Made by a program: the position numbers and the translations under genes. Positions 16,914-24,971 of a DNA stretch of 64,000 nt are shown piece after piece. The stretch comes from Lachnoclostridium sp. Marseille-P6806. GTDB taxonomy: Bacteria; Bacillota; Clostridia; Lachnospirales; Lachnospiraceae. The notes beneath the pieces were generated by a model, which was given only the letters and a program-made list of their open reading frames with translations, was not told the origin of the DNA and did not search any database. The stretch covers positions 124,001-188,000 of the forward strand of contig NZ_LR130578.1 in the NCBI RefSeq assembly GCF_900625025.1, given 5' to 3'. Numbering within the stretch: the first letter of the stretch is position 1; every line of letters starts with the position of its first letter.

Positions 16914-18155
16914 TCAGAACTCGCCGAGCTCTTTCATGACAAGATGCCGCGGCGTGCCGTTTACGAAGAAAGGCTGCAGCTCGCCGAGAATCAGCGGGCG
17001 CGCATAGCTCACATAGTCCTCGGTCACATCGTCGCCCGTCTCGTTGATCCACTCCTGCGGAACATTCTTGACCACGTTCGCAATCGCATGGATGTCATAG
17101 GGGCTGGTCGAGGTCTGATACGGGTCGTCATTCACACGGTTGATCGTGATCATCATGCCGGTCTTGCCCTCGTCAGCCGCCTTGACCGCCGCCGCGCCGG
17201 ATGCAAACGCCTCATTGATATCCGTGAGAGAGGCAAGATGCGTCGCCGCCCTCTGCAGGGTGGAAAATTCGATGGCGCGGGTCTTAAGGCCGGTCCCGGC
17301 CGCAATGATCTGCGCGAGGTTCGCCGCGGAGCCGGAGAGCTGCTTATGCCCGAACGCGTCGACCGCAAGCTCCTTGCCGATCTCGCAGACAAGCGTGCCG
17401 TCCTCCGTGTGGATGCCCTCGGAAATCGCGATGACGACAGAGCGCTTCGTCGCGGCAAGGTGCTTTACCTTTGCCATGAACTTCTCCATGTCAAAATCTC
17501 TCTCCGGAAGATAAATCGCATCCGGGCCGGTGCAGTCGTCGCCGCGGGAGAGCGCCGCCGCAGCCGTCAGCCAGCCGGCGTCGCGTCCCATGATCTCAAC
17601 GATCGAAACGGTGGGCTTAGCCGCGCCGAACGATTCGTTGTCACGGATGATCTCTTTCATCGAAGTCGCAATATATTTCGCCGCGGAGCCGTAGCCCGGG
17701 CAGTGATCCGTAATCGGGAGATCGTTGTCGATGGTCTTGGGCACGCCCATGAAGCGCTGGCTCTTGCCGTGCGCCGCCGCGTAATCGCTCAGCATCTTGA
17801 CGGTATCCATGGAGTCGTTTCCGCCCGCATAGAAGAGGCACTCGATATCATGCTTCTCCATGATCTCGAAGACCTTTTCATAGACATCCTCGTGTCCCTC
17901 GATCTTCGGCATTTTGAAGCGGCAGGAGCCAAGAAACGCAGAGGGCGTTCTCTTGAGCATCTCGATTCCGGTCGGATCCGAGAGATACTCGTCCAGATCG
18001 CACAGCTTATCCTGCAGAAAGCCCTCGATGCCGTGAACCATGCCGTAGACCTTTTTCACGCCCAGCTTCTTCGCCTCTGCATAGACGCCGGCCACGGAGG
18101 AGTTGATGACGGCGGTGGGGCCGCCGGACTGCCCGACTACGATGTTTCCTTTCAT
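16914..18155 (-). CDS. 6-phosphofructokinase, probably PPi-dependent
   Basis: Phosphofructokinase of 413 residues, phosphorylating fructose 6-phosphate in glycolysis. VGQSGGPTAVINSSVAGV is the N-terminal glycine loop. Two positions suggest pyrophosphate rather than ATP as donor: Asp after Asn in GGNDSMDTV and Lys in VPKTIDNDLP, as in the PPi-type clade. IVEIMGRDAGWLT carries the sugar-phosphate MGR motif. It has its own promoter and terminator. The donor assignment rests on these residues only. Confidence 0.9.
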   Translation of the reverse strand: MKGNIVVGQSGGPTAVINSSVAGVYAEAKKLGVKKVYGMVHGIEGFLQDKLCDLDEYLSDPTGIEMLKRTPSAFLGSCRFKMPKIEGHEDVYEKVFEIMEKHDIECLFYAGGNDSMDTVKMLSDYAAAHGKSQRFMGVPKTIDNDLPITDHCPGYGSAAKYIATSMKEIIRDNESFGAAKPTVSIVEIMGRDAGWLTAAAALSRGDDCTGPDAIYLPERDFDMEKFMAKVKHLAATKRSVVIAISEGIHTEDGTLVCEIGKELAVDAFGHKQLSGSAANLAQIIAAGTGLKTRAIEFSTLQRAATHLASLTDINEAFASGAAAVKAADEGKTGMMITINRVNDDPYQTSTSPYDIHAIANVVKNVPQEWINETGDDVTEDYVSYARPLILGELQPFFVNGTPRHLVMKELGEF

Positions 18156-18230
18156 ACATTATCCCTTTCTGCCCGCGCTCTGACGCAGGCCTGCAATACT
18201 GTATCCGTATGGACTTTATATCACGACGGG

Positions 18231-18259
18231 ATTATAGCAGAATCGCCGGACAGTTGCAA
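18231..18259 (-). promoter_or_regulatory. Promoter of the phosphofructokinase gene
   Basis: TTGCAA (18254-18259), 17-base spacer, TATAAT (18231-18236), about 75 bases before the ATG. Confidence 0.75.
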
Positions 18260-18306
18260 TGAACACATCCTTTTGCGGAGCAGGGTGCGCGCCGCGCCGC
18301 CGCGGC

Positions 18307-19167
18307 CTAAAAGCTTCCGCCTCCGCCGCCGTGCGTTCTCCCGGAAGAGAAGGCATGGGTTCCCTCCGGCGCGCCGCCTCCGCTTCGCTGCGGCTGCGCC
18401 TTTGCTTCCCGGCTCTGTTTCCTGTACAGAAAGCTCTCGCTGCTCCTTGTAAGCTTCAGGCTCCCCGCCGCGGCATACTCCGAGGCGGCGCTTTTTGAGC
18501 TCACAGACTTAAGCTGCCCTTTTAATCTTCCTCCATAGAAAAGCGAGACGATCAGCCCGGCTGCCGCAGCCGCGGCCGCACTCCTCCCGATCGGGAACGG
18601 CCCTCTTCCGCTTCCGTCCGCGCCATGCTCCCGAAACGCACGGTCCGCCTCTTCGGCGTAGGCTCTGACCGCCCCGGCATAATCTCCCGCGCTGAGAAAG
18701 CCGCTCATCGCGAGGCCCGCACTCCGGACCTCTTTTTCACCGAAGCCGGTCACCGGCTTCCCCTCCGTAGAGATATGCCATTGTCCCTCGCCCACAGCAA
18801 GAAGCAGCAGCATGCCGCTCCGTTCCTCACCCGTTCCGAAGCCGCCGTTCTCATAATACCGGTCGGCCGCCTCGCCGGCCTCCTGTCCCCCCAGCGAATC
18901 GACAATGACCGCCGCGACATCCACGCCGTGCCGGGCGCTTACTTCATCCAGAAAAGCCGAAAGGCTCCGTTCCTCCTCCGGTGAAACAACGCCTGCTCTG
19001 TCTGCAAAACCCGCCGCGGGGCTCTCTGCTCCGACGCGGACAGCCAGTGCCCACGCCAGAAAAAGAATCCATGCCGGAAAAAGAACCCATGCCCTAAAAA
19101 GAGCCCACGCCGAAAAAAGGGTACCTGTCACCGCTGCCGTTGTTTTTCTGATCCCTGTCCTTTTCAT
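18307..19167 (-). CDS. TPM domain-containing membrane protein (YgcG-like)
   Basis: A 286-residue envelope protein. After an unusually long hydrophobic leader (to about residue 45) comes a TPM domain: FADRAGVVSPEEERSLSAFLDEVSARHG, VIVDSLGGQ, NGGFGTGEERSGMLLLLAVGE. A second membrane segment follows (SAAAAAAAGLIVSLFYGG), then a cytoplasmic tail ending in a Gly-rich GGGGGSF motif typical of the family. The leader is encoded by four imperfect 18-base repeats. It lies 11 bases after the zinc-ribbon gene; this pairing is seen in other Firmicutes. Biochemical role unknown. Confidence 0.82.
   Translation of the reverse strand: MKRTGIRKTTAAVTGTLFSAWALFRAWVLFPAWILFLAWALAVRVGAESPAAGFADRAGVVSPEEERSLSAFLDEVSARHGVDVAAVIVDSLGGQEAGEAADRYYENGGFGTGEERSGMLLLLAVGEGQWHISTEGKPVTGFGEKEVRSAGLAMSGFLSAGDYAGAVRAYAEEADRAFREHGADGSGRGPFPIGRSAAAAAAAGLIVSLFYGGRLKGQLKSVSSKSAASEYAAAGSLKLTRSSESFLYRKQSREAKAQPQRSGGGAPEGTHAFSSGRTHGGGGGSF
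19049..19120 (-). repeat. 4 x 18-base tandem repeat in the TPM signal segment
   Basis: Four consecutive 18-base units (19049-19066, 19067-19084, 19085-19102, 19103-19120) share the plus-strand pattern CCCAYGCC-N-AAAAAGA. They encode AW(A/V/I)LF(R/P/L) units and keep the frame. Confidence 0.8.
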
Positions 19168-19178
19168 CCCGGCCTCCT

Positions 19179-20270
19179 TTACAGCAGCCAGATCAGCGCG
19201 CTGACAGCAAAGGCCAGCACAGCCGCCGCTGCCCCGCTGATCAGGCGATACCGGTTCAGCAGCCCCTTATCCATCGGCAGATCGCCGACCAGCTTTCCGG
19301 TCTGCCCGTTCATGCAGAAAACATATTTTCCGCCGTTCCAGCTCGTATTCAGCAGCCACACCGGGTACAGCGCATAGCGGGCCTTTGCGTTGTTCAGCCG
19401 GATGCCGCAGTCCTCAGCCTCCACGCGGGAATAGCCGGTCACCGTTTTCCGGAACGCCTCCTCCGTGCTCCTCCGGATCCGCTCGTCCGCCCTTTTCCTG
19501 CTCGTCTCCGAGTCCACATCATACTTATCCGCGAGATATCCCGCCAGATACGCCGTCTGGAAAGGCACCGCCTCCCTGCTGTCATAGGGCTCCACGGACT
19601 CCATCAGAGCGTCGTCCATCTTGCCGCTCCCGTCCACCGGAACACTTTCAAATGTCAGAGAGCCTCCGCGGAGCACCGTGTAGTAGCTGGTCTCCTTATA
19701 GCGGAAGCGATCGTCATCCCATTCTCTTTCCTTTTCCGCCCGGTAGCGTATCGTCGCGAGCGCCTCGGCATCGAAGAGCCAGACCGGAACATAGACGCCT
19801 TTCAGCTCATCGATATGATTCTCCTCCAAAAAGATGCGGGGCAGCAGCTTTTTCCCTCCGCAGTGCTTCCGCAGCGCCTGCTTCGCCGCCTCTCTGTCCA
19901 ACTTGAACGGGATGATGCAGTCCGGCTTCAGCCCGCCGGAGAACTGGCCCATCATGACAATGGGATTGTCGCAGTACGGGCATTTCGAGGATGCCAGCGT
20001 CTCGTCCGCGACGATTTCCGCACCGCACGACCGGCAGTGGTATACCCGAAGCCCCTGCTGCTCCCCGGACGCCCATTCCTCCCCGGCCATGTCCCAGTCC
20101 GCGTCCCCGCCCGCGGCGCTCTCCGGCTCCCGGAGAGCCTCGTCGTAGACTTTCAGCGTCTCGAGCTCAAACTCCGTGCCGCAGTACGGGCACTTCATCT
20201 TCTGTATGCTGCTGTCGAAATGAATACCGCCTCCGCAGCAGGGACATTTGTATTCCTGTAACTGCGCCAT
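19179..20270 (-). CDS. TFIIB-type zinc ribbon membrane protein
   Basis: A 363-residue protein with two zinc ribbons: CPCCGGG...CPYCGTEFE at residues 9-35 and CRSCGAE...CPYCDNPIV near residues 79-105. A mixed domain follows (GVYVPVWLFDAEA, YALYPVWLLNTSWNGGKYVFCMNGQTGK) and a single C-terminal membrane helix (GAAAAVLAFAVSALIWLL). The family is common in Firmicutes next to TPM proteins and may act in membrane quality control, but function is not established. GGAGAAAC precedes the ATG. Confidence 0.85.
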   Translation of the reverse strand: MAQLQEYKCPCCGGGIHFDSSIQKMKCPYCGTEFELETLKVYDEALREPESAAGGDADWDMAGEEWASGEQQGLRVYHCRSCGAEIVADETLASSKCPYCDNPIVMMGQFSGGLKPDCIIPFKLDREAAKQALRKHCGGKKLLPRIFLEENHIDELKGVYVPVWLFDAEALATIRYRAEKEREWDDDRFRYKETSYYTVLRGGSLTFESVPVDGSGKMDDALMESVEPYDSREAVPFQTAYLAGYLADKYDVDSETSRKRADERIRRSTEEAFRKTVTGYSRVEAEDCGIRLNNAKARYALYPVWLLNTSWNGGKYVFCMNGQTGKLVGDLPMDKGLLNRYRLISGAAAAVLAFAVSALIWLL

Positions 20271-20388
20271 GTTTCTCCCCCTCTGCTCTTTTTTGATGTG
20301 CGGCCGGAGGCGCTTTTTCTCCCCGCGGGCCTGTACATCTGTGCTTGTTTTTCATTGTAGCATGACGCAGAAACAGTGGCATCCGCCC

Positions 20389-21636
20389 TTAGTACATAAT
20401 GCCGTCGCCGCCGGCGCGGCGATCGAGGAGGCGGCGCGCCGTCCGGCAGACCGCCGAGGCGGCCGCGCGGATCTCTCCCTTTGTCGTCTCCTCTCCCAGC
20501 GTGAACCGGAGCGCTCCCTTTGCACGGCGCGCGCCGGCGCCGATGGCCGTGAGCACATGGGACGGCTCCGTCGCCCCCGTTGTGCAGGCGCTCCCCCCGG
20601 AGGCGCAGATCCCCTCCATATCAAGAAGAATCAGCAGGGTCTCCGCCTCTACGCCCGGAATCGACAGGTTGAGATTGTTTTCCGTGCGCAGATCCCCCTC
20701 GAGGGGCGCCCCGTTCAGCACCGCCTCCGGAACCCCTCTGCGGATCTCCTCCCAGAGAAGTTCCCGAAGCGCCCGCTCCCGCGCGGCCGCTTCGCCGGCA
20801 GAAGCCATCGTCTCCCTGACGGCCGCGGCAAAGCCGGCCGCCGCCGGCACATTTTCCGTCCCGGCGCGCCGCCCTCTCTCCTGCATTCCTCCGTGCAGAA
20901 AGGCCCCCGCTCTCAGCCCGTCCCGGATATAGAGAAAGCCGATTCCTTTCGGCCCGCCCAGCTTATGCGCGCTGACGGAAAGCAGATCGCAGGCGGGGAG
21001 CCTGCGCCTGCCGTAGGCCTGCACGGCGTCCACATGAAACAGCACAGGAAGCCGCTCCGGACCGCGCTCCCCCCGTTTTCCTCCCAGTCCCCTTTCCGCC
21101 TCATTATAGGCGGCGAGCACGGCGCCGATCTCCTCCGCCGGCTCAATCGTGCCGATCTCATTATTGACCGCCATGACCGAAACCAGACATGTATTCGGCC
21201 GCAGCGCCGCCCGCACCGCCTCCGGCGAGACAAGCCCGCTCCTATCCACCGGGAGAACGGTGAGTTCAAAGCCCCTCCGCTCCAGATATTCGCAGCTTCT
21301 CAGAACCGCATGGTGCTCGACGGCGGTGGTGACGATATGCGGAGCCACGCCCGGCATCCGCTTCCGGAGAACGCACTCCGCCTCCTCCGCCGCGGAAATC
21401 AGGGCCCAGTTGTCCGCTTCGGTTCCTCCGGAGGTGAAATAAATCTCGCCCCTCTTTGCGCCGATCGAGGCCGCGAGCGTCTCCCGCGCCGTCTCAAGGA
21501 CGCGCTTTGCCTCCAAGCCTGCGGAATAGACCGCGCTCGCATTGCCCCACGCCGTCCTCTCCGCCTCCTCCATCGCCGCCGCAGCCGCCGGACGGAGCGG
21601 CCTTGTCGCCGCATAATCAAGATAAATTCTTTTCAT
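20389..21636 (-). CDS. Cysteine desulfurase (NifS/IscS type)
   Basis: Pyridoxal phosphate enzyme of 415 residues that moves sulfur from cysteine to an acceptor for Fe-S cluster or thiolation pathways. IYLDYAATRPLRP opens the fold, AVEHHAVLRS and SVSAHKLGGPKGIGF carry the cofactor His and Lys, and the catalytic Cys is in GICASGGSACTTG. The flexible active-site loop is short, as in group II NifS-like proteins. No IscU or ThiI gene follows. The start overlaps the methyltransferase stop by 20 bases, so both are co-transcribed, probably with the biotin genes upstream. Confidence 0.93.
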   Translation of the reverse strand: MKRIYLDYAATRPLRPAAAAAMEEAERTAWGNASAVYSAGLEAKRVLETARETLAASIGAKRGEIYFTSGGTEADNWALISAAEEAECVLRKRMPGVAPHIVTTAVEHHAVLRSCEYLERRGFELTVLPVDRSGLVSPEAVRAALRPNTCLVSVMAVNNEIGTIEPAEEIGAVLAAYNEAERGLGGKRGERGPERLPVLFHVDAVQAYGRRRLPACDLLSVSAHKLGGPKGIGFLYIRDGLRAGAFLHGGMQERGRRAGTENVPAAAGFAAAVRETMASAGEAAARERALRELLWEEIRRGVPEAVLNGAPLEGDLRTENNLNLSIPGVEAETLLILLDMEGICASGGSACTTGATEPSHVLTAIGAGARRAKGALRFTLGEETTKGEIRAAASAVCRTARRLLDRRAGGDGIMY

Positions 21637-23233
21637 TGTTCAAGCCTCTTTCCGACATGCGGCGAAGCCCGCGGGGATAGTGATTCTTAAGGACGCCGCC
21701 TGCCGCTTTCGCCCAGCCGAGCGGCCAGCCCGCGGTCCGCACCAGCACCCAGCCCTTTTCTTCGCCTGCCTCATCCATGCTTTCCGGTTCCAGGAACAGC
21801 GTGTCACCCCACAGGTAATTCCGGACCCGAACATCCTCCGGGGCAAAATTCACCGAGCGCTTCGGACAAAGGCCGACGCCCCCTCCGCCGAGCGCCAGCG
21901 CGTGCGACGGCTCGAAGCGCCCCCGCTTCACCGTTCCGAGATCAAGACCGGGCCGGAGCGTTTTCAGCCCGTTCAGAGAGATCGGGCAAGGAAGCAGATA
22001 GAGCTCGTCGCCGAAAGAAATGATGCGCTCCTCCGAAAGCTCCGCTTCCTCCGGCCCCGTCAGATTTTCCATCCGGAAGCTGCGCCAGAGCCGCAGCGCC
22101 TCCTCGTCGGCCCTCCGCGGACGCTCCCCCTCGGCCTTGTCGGCTCTCTGCCCGTCCCTTTTCAGGATGCAGACAAAATGCCCCTCCCCCTCCAGCCGGT
22201 GCGGCCACAGCCGCAGCGACAGGGAGAGCTCCTCCCGAAGCTCCGCTTCAAGTTCCTCCCGAAGCTCCGCCCGCCGCTCCGGAACAGTTCCCGGCAGACA
22301 GCCCGCAAGGTACTCCGGATTTTCGAGAAAATCCGGCTGCCCCGCTGCGATCCCCGCCCGAAAGCAGGACTCCGGAGCCGCCTGTATATGAAAATCCGGG
22401 TAGGCGGAAAGAAAGCGCAGAACCGTCCCCTCATTTTCCTCCGGCGCAAAGGTGCAGGTCGAATAGACCAGCACGCCTCCCTCGCAGAGCATACTCTGCG
22501 CCGCCTCAAGAATCTCGTCCTGACGCGCCGCGCAGAGCCGGATGTTGTCCTCCGTCCAGCCGATTCGCGCCTGCTCCTCCTTGAGAAACATCCCCTCGCC
22601 CGAACAGGGCGCATCGACTACGATGCGGTCAAAGTAAGCGGGGAAGCGCCGGGCCAGCGCCTCCGGCGTCTCGTTTGTCACAATTACGCCGGAAAGCCCC
22701 ATCCGCTCCACGTTCTGCGACAGCACGCGGACGCGGGCCGGAGAAATTTCGTTGGAGACAAGGAGCCCCTGCCCCCGCATCCTCGCGGCGAGCTGCGTCG
22801 TCTTGCCTCCCGGCGCCGCGCACAGATCCAGAACGCGCTCGCCCGGGCACACGCCGGAGAGCGCCGCCACCGCCATCGCCGAGGGCTCCTGCATGTAATA
22901 CAGTCCGGCATCATGAAACGGGTGGAGACCGGGGCGCACTTCCTCCGCGCTCCGGTAATAAAAGCCCTCCTCCGCCCACGGCACCGGCGAAAGGCCGAAG
23001 CTCTCCGGCAGAGCGGCCGCCAGCTCTTCCGGCGAAAGAAGCAGCGTGTTCGTCCGGAGCGCACGCCTCGGCTCCCGATGATACGAGGCCGCAAAGCACA
23101 GATACTCCTCCTCGCCGAGAAAGCTCCGCATTCGGCGTGCGAAGCCCGCGGGGAGGACAAACTCCGGCGCTTTTGCCGTTCTCTCCGCGCTCTGCATCCC
23201 CTTTTCTTTCCGTTTTTTCTTCCCGCTTCCCAT
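21617..23233 (-). CDS. RsmF/RsmB-type rRNA cytosine-C5 methyltransferase
   Basis: A 538-residue SAM-dependent RNA methyltransferase of the NOL1/NOP2/Sun family. The catalytic domain has VLDLCAAPGGKTTQLA for SAM, VDAPCSGEGMF with the release Cys and VYSTCTFAPEENE with the nucleophile Cys. The C-terminal 180 residues match the RsmF extension (PUA-like, ending near VRTAGWPLGWAKAAGGVLKNHYPRGLR). The start at 23233 is 10 bases after bioY; a second ATG at 23197 is possible. Likely target is 16S rRNA, by family. Confidence 0.9.
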   Translation of the reverse strand: MGSGKKKRKEKGMQSAERTAKAPEFVLPAGFARRMRSFLGEEEYLCFAASYHREPRRALRTNTLLLSPEELAAALPESFGLSPVPWAEEGFYYRSAEEVRPGLHPFHDAGLYYMQEPSAMAVAALSGVCPGERVLDLCAAPGGKTTQLAARMRGQGLLVSNEISPARVRVLSQNVERMGLSGVIVTNETPEALARRFPAYFDRIVVDAPCSGEGMFLKEEQARIGWTEDNIRLCAARQDEILEAAQSMLCEGGVLVYSTCTFAPEENEGTVLRFLSAYPDFHIQAAPESCFRAGIAAGQPDFLENPEYLAGCLPGTVPERRAELREELEAELREELSLSLRLWPHRLEGEGHFVCILKRDGQRADKAEGERPRRADEEALRLWRSFRMENLTGPEEAELSEERIISFGDELYLLPCPISLNGLKTLRPGLDLGTVKRGRFEPSHALALGGGGVGLCPKRSVNFAPEDVRVRNYLWGDTLFLEPESMDEAGEEKGWVLVRTAGWPLGWAKAAGGVLKNHYPRGLRRMSERGLNNEKNLS

Positions 23234-23243
23234 GTCCGTCGTG

Positions 23244-23795
23244 TCAGCTTCCGGACTGTTCCAGCGCGGTAAAGGGCGCGAGACGCCGCTTCAGCACCGG
23301 CCCGAGGAGCGCCGACAGCACGATCTTTATGAGATCGACGAGAAGAAAGGGCAGAACTCCCGCCGCGAGCGCCGCGGCAAAGCTCATATGCACGGAATAA
23401 GAAAGCCACGCCGTGCCGAGCAGATACGGGAGCCATGTGGCCGCCTCCATGACGACGACGCTGAGAACGACGTTCCTGCCGTGCCGCTCCAGAAAGCGTC
23501 CGATGAGAAACGCCATCGGGAGAAACCCGATGAGATACCCTCCCGTTGGCCCGAAGAGCTTTCCGGGGCCGCCGGTGAAGCCGGAGAACACCGGGAGTCC
23601 TACGAGGCCAAGCAAAAGATACAGGAGATACGCGATGCTCCCCCTCTTCGTTCCCAGAATATACATCGTGATATAGATTGCCAGATTCGTCAGCGAGATC
23701 GGCACCGGCCCGATGGGTACGGACAGAGGGCCGAGAATACAGATCACGGCGGTCATCAGTGCGGTTGTTGTGATAAAGCGTGTCCTGCGGTTCAT
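23244..23795 (-). CDS. bioY: Biotin transporter BioY
   Basis: S component of a biotin ECF transporter, 183 residues with about six membrane helices. GPTGGYLIGFLPMAFLIG is the characteristic BioY loop, with GSIAYLLYLLLGLVGLPVFSG before it. It lies 48 bases after bioB and should be under the same BirA-type control. No ECF ATPase or T subunit is nearby, so it would share the general ECF module. Confidence 0.93.
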   Translation of the reverse strand: MNRRTRFITTTALMTAVICILGPLSVPIGPVPISLTNLAIYITMYILGTKRGSIAYLLYLLLGLVGLPVFSGFTGGPGKLFGPTGGYLIGFLPMAFLIGRFLERHGRNVVLSVVVMEAATWLPYLLGTAWLSYSVHMSFAAALAAGVLPFLLVDLIKIVLSALLGPVLKRRLAPFTALEQSGS

Positions 23796-23843
23796 AGCTG
23801 AAATCCTTTCCTGATATGCTTACGATGCCTGCGGCTTCCTGAT

Positions 23844-24824
23844 TCATCCGCAGGTCATCCAGACCGGCGTCACGTCGCGCCCGAGCTCCCGCAGCATGGC
23901 GAGATCCTCGGCGATCGTGGAGCCGGTGGTCGTCAGCATGTTGCCGGTGATGCTCGCGCTCGCGCCGCTCCGGAACAGCTCCCGGCCGTTCTCCCTGATC
24001 AGAGCCCGTCCGCCCGCAAGGCGGATATCCGCCTCCGGATTGATGTAGCGGAACATCGCGACCGTCCGGAGTATCTCCTCCTCTCCGGGACGCGGCAGAT
24101 CACCGAGCGGCGTGCCCGGAATCGGCATCAGCGTGTTGAGCGGAATCGACATGACGCCGAGCTCCGCCAGCGTAAGGGCCATATCGACGCGGTCCGCCCA
24201 CGTCTCTCCCATGCCGATGATCCCGCCCGAACAGACCCGCATTCCCTCGGCCTGCGCCCGCCGGATATTGGCGAGCTTGTCGTCAAAGCTGTGTGTCGTG
24301 CAGATATTCGGAAAATTTCTGCGGGAGGTCTCGATATTGCAGTGGACGCCGGTGACGCCCGCCTCATGAAGACGATGGATCTGCTCCGCGCTGAAAAAGC
24401 CCAGAGAACAGCAGAGTGCAATGCGGAGCTCCCGGTGCATTCTTTCATAGATCGCGACAAGCCTTTCAAAATCCTCCGGCGTGGGGCCGTAGCCCGAGTT
24501 GACAATGGAGAAGCGGCCCACGCCCTCCTCCTCGTTCGCCCTCGCCTGTTCGATGATCGTGTCCTCGTCCAGAAGTCCGTGCACCTCGCACTGCGTGCGG
24601 TGACGGGCAGACTGCGCGCAGAAGCTGCAGTTTTCGCTGCAGCGGCCGCTCCGCCCGCTGATGATCGTGCACAGGTCGGCCCGGTCTCCGCAGAAATACT
24701 CCCGCAGCCTGTCCGCGCCGCTTTGCAGCGCCTTAAGGTCACAGTCCGCGAGCCATGAAAGCTCCTCTCCCCGCGAAAGCCTCCGGCCGTCTATGATTTC
24801 CTGTGTCGTCCGAACAACATCCAT
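23844..24824 (-). CDS. bioB: Biotin synthase
   Basis: Radical SAM enzyme of 326 residues that inserts sulfur into dethiobiotin. The SAM cluster motif is in GRCSENCSFCAQS, and GGIIGMGETWADRV and LNTLMPIPGTPLGD follow in the expected order. The ATG at 24824 has AGGGGAG upstream; an ATG at 24863 would sit at the transcript start and is rejected. No other biotin biosynthesis gene is in the window. Together with bioY and the operator at 24892-24922 this is a biotin-repressed transcript. Confidence 0.94.
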   Translation of the reverse strand: MDVVRTTQEIIDGRRLSRGEELSWLADCDLKALQSGADRLREYFCGDRADLCTIISGRSGRCSENCSFCAQSARHRTQCEVHGLLDEDTIIEQARANEEEGVGRFSIVNSGYGPTPEDFERLVAIYERMHRELRIALCCSLGFFSAEQIHRLHEAGVTGVHCNIETSRRNFPNICTTHSFDDKLANIRRAQAEGMRVCSGGIIGMGETWADRVDMALTLAELGVMSIPLNTLMPIPGTPLGDLPRPGEEEILRTVAMFRYINPEADIRLAGGRALIRENGRELFRSGASASITGNMLTTTGSTIAEDLAMLRELGRDVTPVWMTCG

Positions 24825-24868
24825 ACATAAAATCTCCCCTGACGCTGCCTGCCGCAGCGACAAGGGAG

Positions 24869-24897
24869 ATTATAAACCGCCCGCCCCGGAACGTCAA
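24869..24897 (-). promoter_or_regulatory. bioB promoter
   Basis: TTGACG (24892-24897), 17-base spacer, TATAAT (24869-24874). Confidence 0.85.
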
Positions 24898-24922
24898 CCA
24901 TTGTCAATAATCAGGTTGACAA
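24892..24922 (-). promoter_or_regulatory. BirA operator
   Basis: TTGTCAACC, 14 bases, GGTTGACG on the minus strand. Half-sites and spacing match the known BirA box (TTGTAAACC-N14/15-GGTTTACAA). The right half-site contains the -35 box, so a bound repressor would block RNA polymerase. Confidence 0.82.
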
Positions 24923-24971
24923 TTCCCTGCCAATATGAAAACAGTATATGATGCTGCAAAATAAAATCCGA

